Positions 1-64,000 of a stretch of DNA of 64,000 nt are shown here, one piece after another; position 1 is the stretch's first letter; the number at the start of each line of letters is the position of its first letter. The notes beneath the pieces were generated by a model, which did no database searches, was not told the origin of the DNA, and was given only the letters and a program-made list of their open reading frames with translations. Both the position numbers and the translations under genes were made by a program. The stretch comes from Chrysomallon squamiferum (lineage: Eukaryota; Mollusca; Gastropoda; Neomphalida; Peltospiridae): contig CM022667.1 in assembly GCA_012295275.1 (NCBI GenBank), positions 8,000,038 through 8,064,037 on the forward strand, written 5' to 3'.

Positions 1-345
1 AATAGTAAATACTATGAAACATTCATTTTTCTTTATCTTTCTCTATGAGAATATGTTGTTGATACTTATTAATTTTTGGGTTTTTTTAAATGATATATTA
101 TGAATTGAAGTTTTATATGCTGGATATTGTTCACAAAGTATATTTTCCCACTTTAAATTGGTAAACTCCTACAAATTTGTTTTTAATATAGCAACAGATA
201 TTTTACAAATTAAAGTGTTCAATTTACAGATACATATATCTTTTATGTTTTTTCATTTATTTTGCATGTCTGTAAATGACTTCATTTACATTCTGATAGC
301 ACTGTGAAGGTATTTTTATTTATTCTTGTGTTAATGTTTAAACAG

Positions 346-3300
346 AGTGAAGAGGTTTATTGGGTTTGGTGTTGGTGCAGGAGCTAATGTCCTGTCTCGC
401 TATGCTGTGAGTAGTTTTATCTTTACAGTTTTTATTTATTTAACTCACTATTACTTCATTACCTTGTTTTATTTCAACTTAAACTAGATCCTGTAACTTT
501 CTACTGTACATGTTGTCTGTCAGTTTACATCATGTCTATAATTATTATGATTAAAACATTAAATAAATAAACAAATTTAAAAAAAAAAAGAATTTTGGTC
601 AACAATTTTACATTTTACATATTAGTATATCATATTTCTTTGAAGGAAAAACCCCAAATGTATAGTGTGTATGTATGTGTATCTCTATGTTTTTAATGTA
701 CATGTTATATTTTAAAATTGTTTTTGTTTCAAGCTGTTCTACCCGGATCAGGTGGATTCTCTTGTTCTGGTGTATGTATGTGTGTATGTATGTGTGTATG
801 TGTATATGTATGTGTGTGTATGTATGTATGTGTGTGTGTATGTGTGTCTGTATTTTTAATGTATATTTTAAAATTGTTTTTGTTTCAAGCTTTTCTACCC
901 AGATCAGGTGGATTCTCTTGTTCTGGTGAACGCCACAGCAGCCCAGGCAGGCTGGATCGAGTGGGGATATCAGAAAGTGAGTCTGCTTTTTTAGTTTTAT
1001 TAAATAACAGCAGAAAGTTTTAACTACAGTAAAAATGGACAACTGAAAGAAAATGTGTTCTGTTCAAATTCAGTGTATTTTTAAAGCTTAAGTGGAAAAA
1101 CAAAATATTGATGATTATAGCAGTCAGTATGGTTACAAAGAAAATCTAAATATTGTCACTTAGCTGTCATTAAGCATGCTGAAGAGGTAAACCAGTAGAA
1201 TACAGAACAGCATCATCTGACACAATTAATAATACTCTTTATTTAAATATTATCATGTAAAACTGATTTAACTGATATAAAATAAAAACACTTAACTGTT
1301 TCATAACTGTAATGTGTTATTATTGGTAAATAGATACTGCTAGATTTAAGCTACTTAGAGTAGTGAAACTAAAGTGATTGTTTGTTGTAGATGAATTCCT
1401 GGTATCTGTTCAGTGGTCAGCTCACCAACTTCACAGAGGAGTACCTGCTGTGGCACTGGTTTGGAAAGGTAACAACAACTACAGCTGCAGCAACAACAAC
1501 AACAACAGCAGCAACAACATCAATAGCAACAACAAACCAATAAATACAACATAAACACAACAATTGTAACAACATAACAACACCAGTAGCAACAACAACG
1601 GTAACAACATCAACAACAAAACAACAAACAAAATAAAAACAGTAATAAAAATAATTACACAAACAAAAATAATAATAAGAAGAAAAATAAACAGTAATAA
1701 TAAATATAATTAACAATAATACAAATAACAGAAACAACAACAATAATAATTTACACATTTTCTAATATTTTGTATATTTAGGGACAGCTATCTTTTTGCT
1801 TGTGTACATTAGTACTAATTATTTTCTCATATATTACTGACATTTATAACTAAATTATATGTTCACAGAAATTGAATCTTTTAAATAAGAAATCAAATCA
1901 GAGTAAAACTACATACATTAATTTTAAAAATTAAACAGTGACATTTTCAAAATGAAATATTTATCATCAGATGTATGGAATGTGTGATAGCTGTTACAAG
2001 AAAGTAAATGAAACGTTCCACTGACTTTTCTTTGTTTCAGAAAACTAGTGTATCAGGAATGGTCCAATCCTCAGAATCTGATCACAGTGTATCAGGTTGT
2101 ATACATCAAATCAATCAATCTCAGAACTAGTTCATTCAGTCGTACCTCAAGTAAGTTGTATCTCAGTAACTAGTTCATACAGTCGTACCTCAAGTAAGTT
2201 GTATCTCAGTAACTAGTTCATACAGTCATACCTCAAGTAAGTTGTATCTCAGTAACTAGTTCATACAGTCATACCTCAAGTAACTAGTTCATACAGTCAT
2301 ACCTCATTTAACTAGTTCATACAGTCATACCTCAAGTAAGTTGTATCTTAGTAACTTGTTCATACAGTCATACCTCAAGTAAGTTGTATACCTCAAATAA
2401 TCTGTATCTTAGTAACTTCTTTATACAGTTTTACCTCAAGTAAGTTGTATCTTAGTAACTTGTTGTATCTCAGTAACTAGTTCATTCAGTCGTACCTCAA
2501 GTTGTATCTTAGTAAAGGAGACTTTGTTATTCACACATACATAAATATATTAATCAGAGAAACTGATTTTAATGTTTTTTCAGACGATCTGACCTGCAGA
2601 TTGTTAGAGAACTGGATCCAATCAAAAAGGTGCAAGTGAAAACAATGAAGTAAGATTTGTTTAAACAAGCACTTAAAACAACACCTAGTAATTATTTTAT
2701 TTCATATTTTTATACTATGCAGTCTTCATTAGTTACAGCATGGATGTTTTTCTTTGTTTTGGATTAGTTTACGTTATTAATGTTGTTTATCACACTTCTG
2801 ATCAAGGTGTAATGATTAAATGAGTCAGTTAGCTACAGCAAGAACTGGTTAAATCTTGAATGTGATAGTATTAAAAACTTTTACAAATAAGAATTTTATT
2901 TATTAATATTTTTAATCTTTTAAATTAATCACAGCCTTGAATCATAATCTGTTGTTATTCTGCTGCTTGGCTAAGTCACATTCATAATTTTACATCATTA
3001 GTGAGGTAAATACGTATCTTGTGTATCTGTCTGAACAAGCTGTATTTGTTGGTTGTTGTATGAATATTCACTGTAGTATCTATGAAATTATAAATATATA
3101 GTCAAACGATACATTGATTGTGTTGTTGTTGTAGATGTCGCACACTGATTCTCGTTGGTGATGATTCTCCACACATTGATGATGTTGTTGATATGAATGG
3201 TCGAATGAATCCTTCAGACACAGATTTCATGAAGGTAAAGCTAGTTATAAACACACCTGACTAATTTTACATAACTACTTTTCTTACTTCATCAGTACTT

Positions 3301-4777
3301 TATTAATATTTTATGAAGGTAAAGCTAGTTATAAACACACCTGACTAATTTTACATAACTACTTTTCTTATTTCATCAGTACTTTATTAATATTTTATGA
3401 AGGTAAAGCTAGTTATAAACACACCTGACTAATTTTACATAACTACTTTTCTTATTTCATCAGTACTTTATTAATATTTTATGAAGGTAAAGCTAGTTAT
3501 AAACACACCTGACTAATTTTACATAACTACTTTTCTTATTTCATCAGTACTTTATTAATATTTTATGAAGGTAAAGCTAGTTATAAACACACCTGACTAA
3601 TTTTACATAACTACTTTTCTTATTTCATCAGTACTTTATTAATATTTTATGAAGGTAAAGCTAGTTATAAACACACCTGACTAATTTTACACAACTACTT
3701 TTCTTATTTCATCAGTACTTTATTAATATTTTATGAAGGTAAAGCTAGTTATAAACACACCTGACTAATTTTACATAACTACTTTTCTTATTTCATCAGT
3801 ACTTTATTAACACATTACTGAGCATTAAAGTCATATTACGTTATTTTCAGATATTTCACTTATAATCACATTAAACTCTTACCATTCAGAGTCATTTAAA
3901 TAATTTATTTCAAACATGTATTTTACTAAAACACATGATCAATAAATTCACATTCAGGTTCTACTCACAGTTAAAAGATGACTAAATTTACTTGGAGCAA
4001 AAATGTATTATCATTTGAACTACCTGTGTAGTTTAAAACTGTTGCTGTATTAAAGAGACTGTAGAAAGTTTTGTGATTTTCTTACACCAGATCGCTGACT
4101 GTGGAGGAATGCCACTGGAAGAACAGCCAGGAAAAGTGTGTGAAGCATTCAGACTTTTCATCCAGGGAATGGGATATGGTAAGTCTCTGCATAGCAACCA
4201 GTCCTGAATGCTTAGAAAAATATCTCAGAAAATGCAGGCAGTACCCTTACTTTTTTCATAGTTGTCTTTGTGTGTTTAGTCTTTAGATATATATATATAT
4301 ATATTATATCAAACTATGTATAATAAGCATAACTATTAAAACATGTTTAATGTTTTATTAATTCAGTTTCTTTATTTCATAATATCACATTTAAATAGCA
4401 TAGCTGTACAGCAAATTGTTATCGCACATTATTACAAGTAAATTGTTTATGTAGATAAGTTAGTTTCAACACCAGTAGATGTAATGTTTTTATCATTTAA
4501 GTTGTCTGATTGGATGATAGTTATTAATGATAATAAGTGATTATATGACATTTGTTAATGAAAGTAAATGATAAGCTGATAATTATAAGGAGAACAGATT
4601 ATTGTATGATACTTACTAACATTAATAAATGTGTAAAATGAGTTAGTTTATCAGTCAAATGATTTAAATTTGTGTTCAGTTCCAGCACTTCACCAGTTGA
4701 AGAGTGCTGCAGGGCAGGCAACTCTGATCAGCAACCTTCACACTCTGGAACAGAATCCTGTCCAGGCTGTGTGCTAA
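346..4777 (+). CDS. NDRG: NDRG family protein (NDRG3-like), 3' part of gene
   Basis: N-myc downstream-regulated family protein: an alpha/beta-hydrolase fold usually lacking the catalytic triad, cytoplasmic, linked to stress response and differentiation. Exons seen: 346-406, 890-976, 1391-1468, 2041-2095 (phase uncertain), 2584-2649, 3135-3234, 4091-4178, 4680-4777, stop TAA 4775-4777. The first carries the nucleophile-elbow-like GFGVGAGANVLSRYA. The next reads FYPDQVDSLVLVNATAAQAG. Others give LLWHWFGK, ILVGDDSPHIDDVVDMN and IADCGGMPLEEQPGK followed by FIQGMGY, all diagnostic of NDRG. The end (QNPVQAVC) resembles the short Val/Ser-Cys ends of vertebrate NDRGs. Exons from 2584 onward join in perfect phase. 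The exon at 2041 (WSNPQNLITVYQ) fits the family but not the phase of either neighbour, so a micro-exon or base is missing on each side. The 5' half lies outside the window. Confidence 0.9.
692..931 (+). repeat. Partial duplication of an NDRG exon around a TGTA/GT microsatellite
   Basis: The intron end plus the first ~39 nt of the exon starting at 890 occur twice: about 692-771 and 852-931. The upstream copy keeps the acceptor (TTGTTTCAAG) and codons for a FYPDQVDSLVLV-like stretch with small changes, then runs into a TGTA/TGTG microsatellite (about 771-850). Only the downstream copy (890-976) has the full 87 nt and a GTGAGT donor, so it is the functional exon. Confidence 0.8.
2128..2515 (+). 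repeat. Intronic minisatellite, ~43 bp unit, NDRG intron
   Basis: About nine degenerate copies of a unit containing ACTAGTTCATACAGTC and ACCTCAAGTAAGTTGTATCT. Each unit contains CTCAAGTAAGTT, a strong consensus 5' splice site on the transcribed strand. The array begins just after the uncertain exon 2041-2095. Confidence 0.8.
3228..3811 (+). repeat. 84-bp tandem repeat containing the exon/donor junction, seven copies
   Basis: The junction ATGAAG|GTAAAGCTAG at the end of exon 3135-3234 recurs with 84-bp spacing: GAAGGTAAAG starts at 3231, 3315, 3399, 3483, 3567, 3651 and 3735. Copies are almost identical, which points to recent expansion. Each carries the last six exon bases, the donor and a TTTCATCAG acceptor-like string. 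Confidence 0.92.
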
Positions 4778-7700
4778 CCAGACAGAAAACACTTCCTGTG
4801 TTTTCAACATAGTTCAACCACGTTAGATAACAGTCTGGCTTTATGTGGGGAAACAAAAACACAAGACTTTTTTTTTTTTTTTTTTTTTTTTGAACAGAAA
4901 GAAAAAAAATTCTTTTTTATGTGATAATGATACTGTGACATGTAACTGATATCTGTCTTGTGTCTTTTTGTCTATTCATGTCACTTGCTAGACATATATG
5001 TGTGTCACATGGTAACTAGATATGAGTGTCACAAGTTTATCTGGCATAATGTAATCAGTGACTCAGATTTTTCTTATCGTATGTATTCTGTGTTCAGCAT
5101 TATGTGGTAAGTCTCACAATTAATAAGCATTTTTGTTTCAAATTTTGTTAAATTATTTTGCATTTATTTTTAATTTTTATTTATTTGTATTTTTATTTAT
5201 TTATTTATTTATTTTTATTATTATTATGCATTTTATTTTTATTTTTGTTATTTTTATTTTTGTTATTATTATTATTGCTATTATTATATTATTATTATAA
5301 ATTTATTTTCCACTTTTGATGTTAGGGCAAGTCAGAAAAGACTGAATTCATGAAAAATGTAGATAATATTTAATTTTTTAGAAAGTTTTTTAATTTTGGT
5401 CTTTGTATTTTAATTTGTATGTTGAAACCTGAATCATGATATATATATATTCAAGAGATTTAATTTTACTTCTATCTTTTTTATGCTTTATTCTTTGAAG
5501 ATGGAATGTTTTTGTGATAATTATTATGTTGTGAACCGAATTGTTTATATTACTGCTTGGTCAGATCAGTTCCATAGAGAGTAATCTCCCCTTGTTGTAT
5601 TTGAAGAATGATTTTACTTTACGTCTGTTTTAGTCTACCAAAACAATTTTGTGTTATACCACATTATAACTTTATGCATGTACTGAAATACACTTACTCA
5701 TAGTTACAAACACATACACATCTATATGTCCATACTTACATATTAACAAATACACAAAGACACACATCTGTATAATTTCCTATGTCCATTGTTACATACT
5801 TTGAAGTGCATTTACCAGTAGTCCCTTACTTATATATTTACAAATATTTATACAAACCCGCACAGTAATAAACACTTGTATATATCTACAACAGAAACAC
5901 AATCTCACTGAAGTTACAATTATCCAAATTTGTAAAACATTCCTTCAAAGCATAAAGATTTTTATTACGTTTTTAGAAATGTCCTCCTTCCTGTATAGAA
6001 TAGATGTTTGTTATGTATGTACTTTGTAGGTTTTATTTTATGTTTTTTCTGCTATTTTTCTCTGTCATGTTTTATTAAAGTGAAGCTGGTTAACCTAGGG
6101 CTATACAATCATGTGATAAACAAGTGTTAGTCAGTACTTGATTTCAAATAACTACAAAAACTATTCATATTTTTATTTTAAGTGTTAACAGTGTGATTGA
6201 AAGAGGGTTGGAATGTCTCATTAGCAGGAATCTGAGGGAAATAGGATAATATTTTTTAAATATTCTGAAGAAAGAATTTGACCAATGGGAAGCTCAATTA
6301 AATATTTAATTGTAATTAAAATAATCAGAATTATTAAAATCTTTAAAACAACATTTTTAATTGGATGATATTTTCACTTGGTTTATTTTAACGAAAATTA
6401 AAATAAGTTTATAATTTTGAATCAAAGTTTTTAATTTGATGAGTGCATGAATTTAGATATTGAGATGTGGGGATTAAATGTAAGAAAAGAAAAATAATTA
6501 AAATTACATTGTGATACAGTTTGATTCTGAAAGATTGGTGACTACATTCCATTTGTACTGTAACAGTGTCCAGTCTACTGTAATAAGTACTTGAAATTAG
6601 TAAAAAAAACCAGTTCTAAAATTTTACAGATGTTCAAACCATAACTACATGATAAATTATTATTATTAATATTTTTTATTTTATTGTTAATATTTAATTT
6701 TATTTTTTTTAATTATTTTTTTTTTTTTTTTTAATGTTTTTTAATGCAAGAATTCATCAATAAAATTTTACTTCACTGCCTTTACATCTCAGCTATGTTT
6801 TAACAGTTTTGTGTTTGTCTTGTTGGTTTTTCATTTATCAGTTTAGAGATTTTAAAGTTGTATACATACACACACTTCATGTATATTGTAAGTGTAGTAT
6901 GAATGATGTTTTTTAACACATTTGTGTTTTTTAATCATGTAATTAGATATTAATTAGATATTTTATATGACATTTTGTGCTTTCCACAGTTTGGGTTTTT
7001 TAAATAATCTGGAGATGTTTTACCTATTATGTAGATAATTTTGTATTTTAATATGAAGTTTAAGATTAATTCTAAATGTAAAAAAAAAAATAAAAATAAA
7101 TGTAGTTTATTTATAATGATAAAAATAAGTTGATGTTAAAAATCTGGTAGCTACTAATGATCCATTTTATTTGTGACAAAAATTATCATGTTTTTATGGA
7201 CTTCTAATAAAATATTTTAATAGGTTATGTTTTTTACATTAAATATATAATGGCTTTTTAAAATTTAGCATTGTACAAAAACATTGATAATTTTTTTTAT
7301 AAATATTCTCCTTATCCTTCAAATGGGGATGAAAAGTTAAAATGTGTTTCCTCACAATCATTACATAAATTTGATTTTAGTAAAATTACAAGCATTTTTT
7401 AAACAAGTTGTATTGATTTTTTATTTGAATCAGGACATCGCAAGGTGTTTGAAATAAATAAACAAAAATAAAGTAAACAAGTAGTTGGGATAAAACTGAT
7501 ATTATTTAATGAAGTTATAAGGAAGATTATTAAGTAAATAGTGTTCATTTAAGGATTTAAATCAGGTGATATTCTTTTTTCTTATTACATGTATACCCAA
7601 GACACTAGAGCTGCACAGTCTGACAGGTGTTTTAAGTGTTAATAAAGGCCAAAGAAATGTTTTGTGTTATGTTGTACTGTTTTTTTATTTACTTTGCAAA

Positions 7701-8428
7701 ACCTTTAATACATTTTTTTTTTTTAAAACATAATACATGAACTGAAGCTGACAGCATTTAACTGGAACAAATGCCACCACATTGTGGTACCCTGTCATTT
7801 CCAAATTCACAACAATCATCATCTAGATGATCATTTGAAAGATTTGTTTCGTTATTAGAGTCTGGAGAAAATTAAGTTGTTACTTGTGGAGACAGCTAAG
7901 AATTGTATTCTATGATTGATAGAGAAGTGATGTTTGCTTTAAACAAGTCACTGATTTCATGACTTGTGAAGAAAATCAATTTATACCTGATTTTAAACCA
8001 TACACACAGACAAAAATAATAATAATAAAAATCATAGGGGAAGCTAGGTTAAGTGGTCATTGAGATAAAAAAAAAAAAAAAAAAAAAAAAAGGTCTTCAA
8101 GAGGTGGAACAGGCACAGAAATAGGAATTGATAAAGTAAACCAAACTACTCAAGGTGAAAAGACAGGAAAATGGCCCAATTAGAAAAATGTACCACTGAT
8201 ATTTATTTTATGTGTTTGAGTGTCAAAGAGAAATCCAGGATTCCACGTTATCTGATATCTTGCTCAACAAGCAGATTGCATACACTTTATCTAGAACTAG
8301 AACCCTCTCTCTCCACTGTCAAACTATCTGCAATTCCTGTGAGATGCACAATCTCCATGTTATCTCTCAGCCTGGGACAGTCAGTGAGTGTGTTTGCAGA
8401 CTTTGTAACTGCAGACGTCACTGTCAGA
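4778..8428. other. Convergent 3' ends of NDRG (+) and PNKP (-), AT-rich, no further gene seen
   Basis: After the NDRG stop the sequence is AT-rich with poly-T tracts (about 4868-4892, 6719-6732), a TTTA/TTA-rich block (5160-5310) and poly-A (about 8069-8092). Plus-strand AATAAA candidates for the NDRG transcript include 6759-6764, 7206-7211 and 7641-7646; I cannot tell which is used. No conserved protein signal was seen on either strand. Confidence 0.6.
8202..8207 (-). other. Candidate PNKP polyadenylation signal
   Basis: TTTATT on the plus strand is AATAAA on the minus strand, about 220 nt downstream of the PNKP stop. Position and sequence fit a normal 3' UTR; transcript data would be needed to confirm use. 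Confidence 0.4.
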
Positions 8429-15898
<7,470 letters not shown>

Positions 15899-16330
15899 GT
15901 TGTCCCACCAAAACAAACGACCGCCACGCTAAAACTTCTGTTTGAATTTCCGCCTCTGAATCCGAGCACCACGCAGCAAAATATCGGATAAAAATTTTGC
16001 TGACTGTGCGTAATACCTAAACTGTAAAATTACCTATTATTCTAAGATTATAATATGTCAGTTCGTTAGCCTTCTTATTAATAATCTGAACACACTGCAT
16101 TAACAGACTTATGTAGTCTAGTTCACGTGGTTATTTTATAATAACTGGGTGACCACACGACATCAGTCTGAATAAATAATTCCAAACATGCTGTAAGTAA
16201 GGGCGGAATGGCACACCGGAAAATCGTGAAATTTCCCGAAGGTGGCCGGCCATACGTTGGTAATAGTCCATCGCTTTGGAAATAATGGGCGGGGGGATTA
16301 AAAAATAATAATAAAACAAAATTAAATATT
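15899..16330 (-). promoter_or_regulatory. Likely PNKP 5' UTR and promoter side
   Basis: Immediately upstream of the PNKP ATG the sequence is less AT-rich than the surrounding intergenic DNA and has several CpGs. A GGGCGGGGGG stretch lies near 16288. No TATA box or initiator could be assigned, so this is an inference from position and composition only. Confidence 0.35.
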
Positions 16331-16581
16331 GCTTATCTGGCGTCAGTAAAGTTACAGGTACAATAAAATAAGCGTATTGAATAAATCGTTGGCAACAGTG
16401 GTCTGTTTTTCCGTATCAATAATGTTATATAATATTATAAATATATGCTTCGTTTTATCATTTCAGTTTATGACATTTTTATTATCGAACATGAGGATGC
16501 AATGTCAGTAAGTGCTTTATCTGTCAGTGCTACAAGGCTATATTTCTTTTTTCAGTTTATTGACTTTAATTTTTTTTTCTC

Positions 16582-16621
<40 letters not shown>

Positions 16622-18964
16622 CTTTTTAGTTATCTTTTTCAATTTGTCCATTCCGTTATTTTTTATTTACAAATTATATCAAAGTTTCTGTGCAGAGTAA
16701 TATGCAATGTCACAAACCCATATGAAATCAAAATGACAACTTCAGCAAATATTCGTAAAGACTAGTCTTTTTCAATCACTTGCAAGTAAATGCATTGTGA
16801 TAATTATTCATGTTTAAGTCTGCTACTAAACAAACAACAAATTAATAATCTTTTCTGTTTATATATTTTTATTTCAAAGTAAGGTTTTTTACATTTTGAA
16901 AAGAAATAGTAAAAAATAATACTATTTTAAAAAATATACAAAAGTTAACATGATCTATAACCAGTTTTTAATATATTAGTAAAATTATAAATAAGATACA
17001 GAAAAGGCATCAAGAAAATAATAAAATATTTTGAAACAGAATTGTCTACACTTTTTAAAATTAGAATATTTTTGTTATGGATAATTATTACTTAAAATGG
17101 TTTTTTTATTGCTGTTTTTAAATATTTTTTTAAATTTTATTTTTATTAATATTTTTTTATTATTATCATTCCATCTCTTTTTTTTTTTTAGCAATTTACA
17201 ATTAAATTTATTTTCAAATGAAAACATCTTTACAGTTTTAAACAGTTACATAATTTTTTATACAAAATAAAACTTTCACAAACAGTTTAAAGGTCAAAAT
17301 TTATAATTATGTAACTTTGAAAATGAAATCAATTTTATTATATATATTTAAAAAATATGGTAGCCAATAATTTTTTTTTAAAAATCACAAATATCACAGT
17401 CATTACAAAAATAATAAAAAATGAGAGAAAGATAATGGAGGGATGTGTCTTATCACAGTTTTCTAAAAACAGGCACCACATTCAGTTTACAACTACATTT
17501 CACTACACGTATCACAAATATAAAACCCTTGCAATGTAAATAAATAAATAAACAAACAAATAATATAAAATAAAAAGAAAAAACCATAGTCAGAGAACAA
17601 CATACAAAGTCCAGGATATCTATTCCAACATGATTCTTGACAAAAGGTTTAAGATATTTTCAATCTGTATTGTCATTAATTATTAAAGATTAAAATAAAA
17701 AATACTCTATACAGTTCACAAAAAAACCCAAACAAATGTTCAAAGTATTTCTGATAGCAAGGGTTGACCCATATGTAAAGGTAGGCCATTCAAACACACA
17801 TACACTACCATAAAAAAAAGTAAATCCTTTCAAAAAGAAAAAAATATATATATAAATATTTAAAAGTTTCAAAAATCAATACTGATCATTATCAAATAAT
17901 TTTTAACAAATTGAAAATAAAAGAATAAATAAATAAATAACGTATTTCTAATAAATATGAAAAAAATAAAAATGGAAATAAATAAACACAATTCTCTACC
18001 AAAATGGTCTCTGTTAAGGCATTTCATATTAAGCATTATCAACAAAATAAAATAATGTAAGCTCATCACCAATATTATTTTTAAAAAGTCTGTTTATAAT
18101 CACAAGGTTACATACATCTACATACAGAAAACTACCAAAACACAAAAAAATATATATTTACATAAAGAGAAAACAATTTTGTGCATATCACTTTTACCTT
18201 AGTTATTAAATTAAATTAATTAATTAATTTTTGTTGTCTCTTTAAAGTTAATAATTTTCTTCACACTTTCGACCTCACATTTATTATTCTTACATATTTT
18301 AAAAATACAAATTTTCTTTCTCTTTTTAAATGTGTATAAATTAACTTGCGTAAGAGAATTCACATTTATTTGACAGTTGCGTTATTTATATATAAATTAG
18401 TAATAGCTATTTTTTTTTAAATGTTTAATAAAATTAAATAGATTATATAAATTTCATATCATGGCAAATCAATAATGTTAAATGAAGAATAATTTTAGAT
18501 ATATAGATTATACATAAATACCATTCAAATAAAAAATAAAATAAACATATTTAACATTTTTAAAACTAAAACTATTTTATTAAACTAATACTAAGTATCA
18601 TTTAACGATCAATGCTATTTTGTAAATCAGAATATTTAAATAAAAAGAAAAATATACAAAAATCTACAATGCTATCAGATAAAATTCATATTATATTTTA
18701 TAGAAAAACATTAAGGAAATTTAACTTATAATGCTAATTTTCAAACACTTGGAGTGATTTCATCTGTAATAATATTGTCAACTAAAAATAATACTAACAG
18801 TAAAACTAACATCTAAAATAAAATGTAAAACAAACCAAAAAATAATATGAAGAAGAAAGAAAATAAAAAGAGAAAAATATCTATAAAGTGAGAATCACAT
18901 AAAAAAAAAAGTTTTTTGTAATAGATTCTTTAAAGAGTTTTAATTATATTTTAATCCACTACAG
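16331..18964. other. AT-rich intergenic DNA between PNKP and dynein genes
   Basis: About 2.6 kb of strongly AT-rich sequence with a TTA microsatellite (about 16583-16621) and many poly-A/T runs. Open frames here are low-complexity (Ile/Phe/Tyr/Lys) and show no family resemblance. I see no gene; part may be dynein 3' UTR. Confidence 0.6.
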
Positions 18965-19214
18965 TTATTTATTTGATGTCACAGTAAACAATTATTTGTT
19001 GTGACAGTAGTTATTTATTTGATGTCACAGTAAAGAGTTATTTGATGTGAAGTAGAGTTATTTGATGTCACAGTAAAGAGTTATTTGATGTGAAGTAAAG
19101 AGTTATTTGATGTCATAGTAAAGAGTTATTTGATGTCACAGTAAAGAGTTATTTGATGTGAAGTAAAGTTATTTGATGTCACAGTAAAGAGTTATTTGAT
19201 GTCACAGTAAAGAG

Positions 19215-19217
<3 letters not shown>
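18965..19217 (-). repeat. Minisatellite built from the dynein stop-codon region
   Basis: Roughly eight to ten degenerate copies of a 20-30 bp unit containing GTTATTTGATGTCACAG. On the minus strand this is CTGTGACATCAAATAAC, i.e. the last codons Cys-Asp-Ile-Lys-stop of the dynein gene. The genuine stop (TAA) is at 19215-19217; further copies downstream form the start of the 3' UTR. Minus-strand AATAAA motifs also fall inside the array (19014-19019, 18968-18973). Confidence 0.85.
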
Positions 19218-63490
<44,273 letters not shown>

Positions 63491-63499
63491 CTAAACAAC

Positions 63500-63730
63500 A
63501 CAAAACATTTAATTATATTAGATTTAATTACAGAACAATTACATTTAATTACAGAACAATCACATTTAATTACAAAACAATCAGATTTAATTACAGAACA
63601 ATTACATTTAATTACAGAACAATCAGATTTAATTACAGAACAATTACATTTAATTACAGAACAATCAGATTTAATTACAGAACAATCACATTTAATTACA
63701 GAACAATCAGATTTAATTACAGATAGTTGG
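63500..63730 (-). repeat. 21-bp minisatellite in the last visible dynein intron
   Basis: About ten units of ACAGAACAATCAGATTTAAT. The rest of the intron to 64000 has CA-rich tracts (about 63870-63980) and a terminal CAGA repeat; no exon was seen. Confidence 0.85.
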
Positions 63731-64000
63731 ATGTAAATATAGAAAACATATTTAATTATGGTGCAATCAGATCATACAAAACATATTCTATTATACTGCA
63801 GTCAATATTTAAATAAATTTCTTGAACATTTATACAGGAGGATAGTAAGTTTTTAAATAATGTAAACACACACATACACACAAACATGCACAAACAGAAA
63901 CACAAATACACCCTTAAACACATACACACAAACATGCACAAACAGAGAAACACAAATACACATGTAAACATACACACACAGAGACAGACAGACAGACAGA

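Noticed and set aside
1870-1903. Candidate NDRG micro-exon after TTCACAG
   Set aside because: Its 34 nt give an unfamiliar peptide (KLNLLNKKSNQ) and lead to a stop in the next exon.
6650-6735. Possible transposon ends or poly-A tail of a retroelement
   Set aside because: Only T-rich low-complexity sequence; no target-site duplication, terminal repeats or transposase/reverse transcriptase signal.
16131-16319. Short minus-strand frame upstream of PNKP
   Set aside because: 62 codons, no recognisable domain, and most likely chance in promoter-proximal sequence.

Overview
This is a eukaryotic nuclear window, very probably from an invertebrate animal. A mollusc or other lophotrochozoan is my best guess, but the sequence alone does not prove it. 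Short exons (about 30-590 nt) with GT-AG boundaries and relatively GC-rich coding sequence sit in very AT-rich introns full of microsatellites and minisatellites. There are no prokaryotic operons, rRNAs, tRNAs or CRISPR arrays that I can support. Exons were assembled by hand from splice sites, reading phase and protein family resemblance.

Three protein-coding genes are visible. (1) Plus strand, 346-4777: the 3' part of an NDRG family gene (alpha/beta-hydrolase fold), entered in mid-gene. (2) Minus strand, 15898-8429: a complete polynucleotide kinase 3'-phosphatase gene (PNKP), 16 exons in perfect phase, about 597 residues, with FHA domain, NLS-bearing linker, HAD phosphatase and P-loop kinase. 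(3) Minus strand, 63490-19215: nearly all of an outer-arm axonemal dynein heavy chain of the DNAH5/DNAH8 (gamma) type. It has 63 phased exons plus one alternative exon, about 13.3 kb of coding sequence and roughly 4,430 residues, running from the N-terminal tail through linker, AAA1-4, stalk, AAA5-6 and C-terminal domain. Its first exons lie beyond the right edge.

Layout: 1-345 NDRG intron; 346-4777 NDRG exons; 4778-8428 NDRG and PNKP 3' ends facing each other; 8429-15898 PNKP; 15899-19214 AT-rich intergenic DNA (PNKP 5' side, then dynein 3' end); 19215-63490 dynein; 63491-64000 dynein intron.

Two things stand out. First, many minisatellites are anchored exactly on splice junctions or on the stop codon. 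Their units carry a copied donor or acceptor and often 5-40 nt of the adjoining exon, so introns are loaded with decoy splice sites. Second, between AAA3 and AAA4 the dynein has two homologous, same-phase, adjacent exons (37853-37975 and 37318-37439) that look mutually exclusive. The second is one base short and breaks the frame. Single-base frame breaks also occur in two dynein tail exons, and an expected short tail segment is missing, so either the consensus carries indel errors or this copy is decaying.
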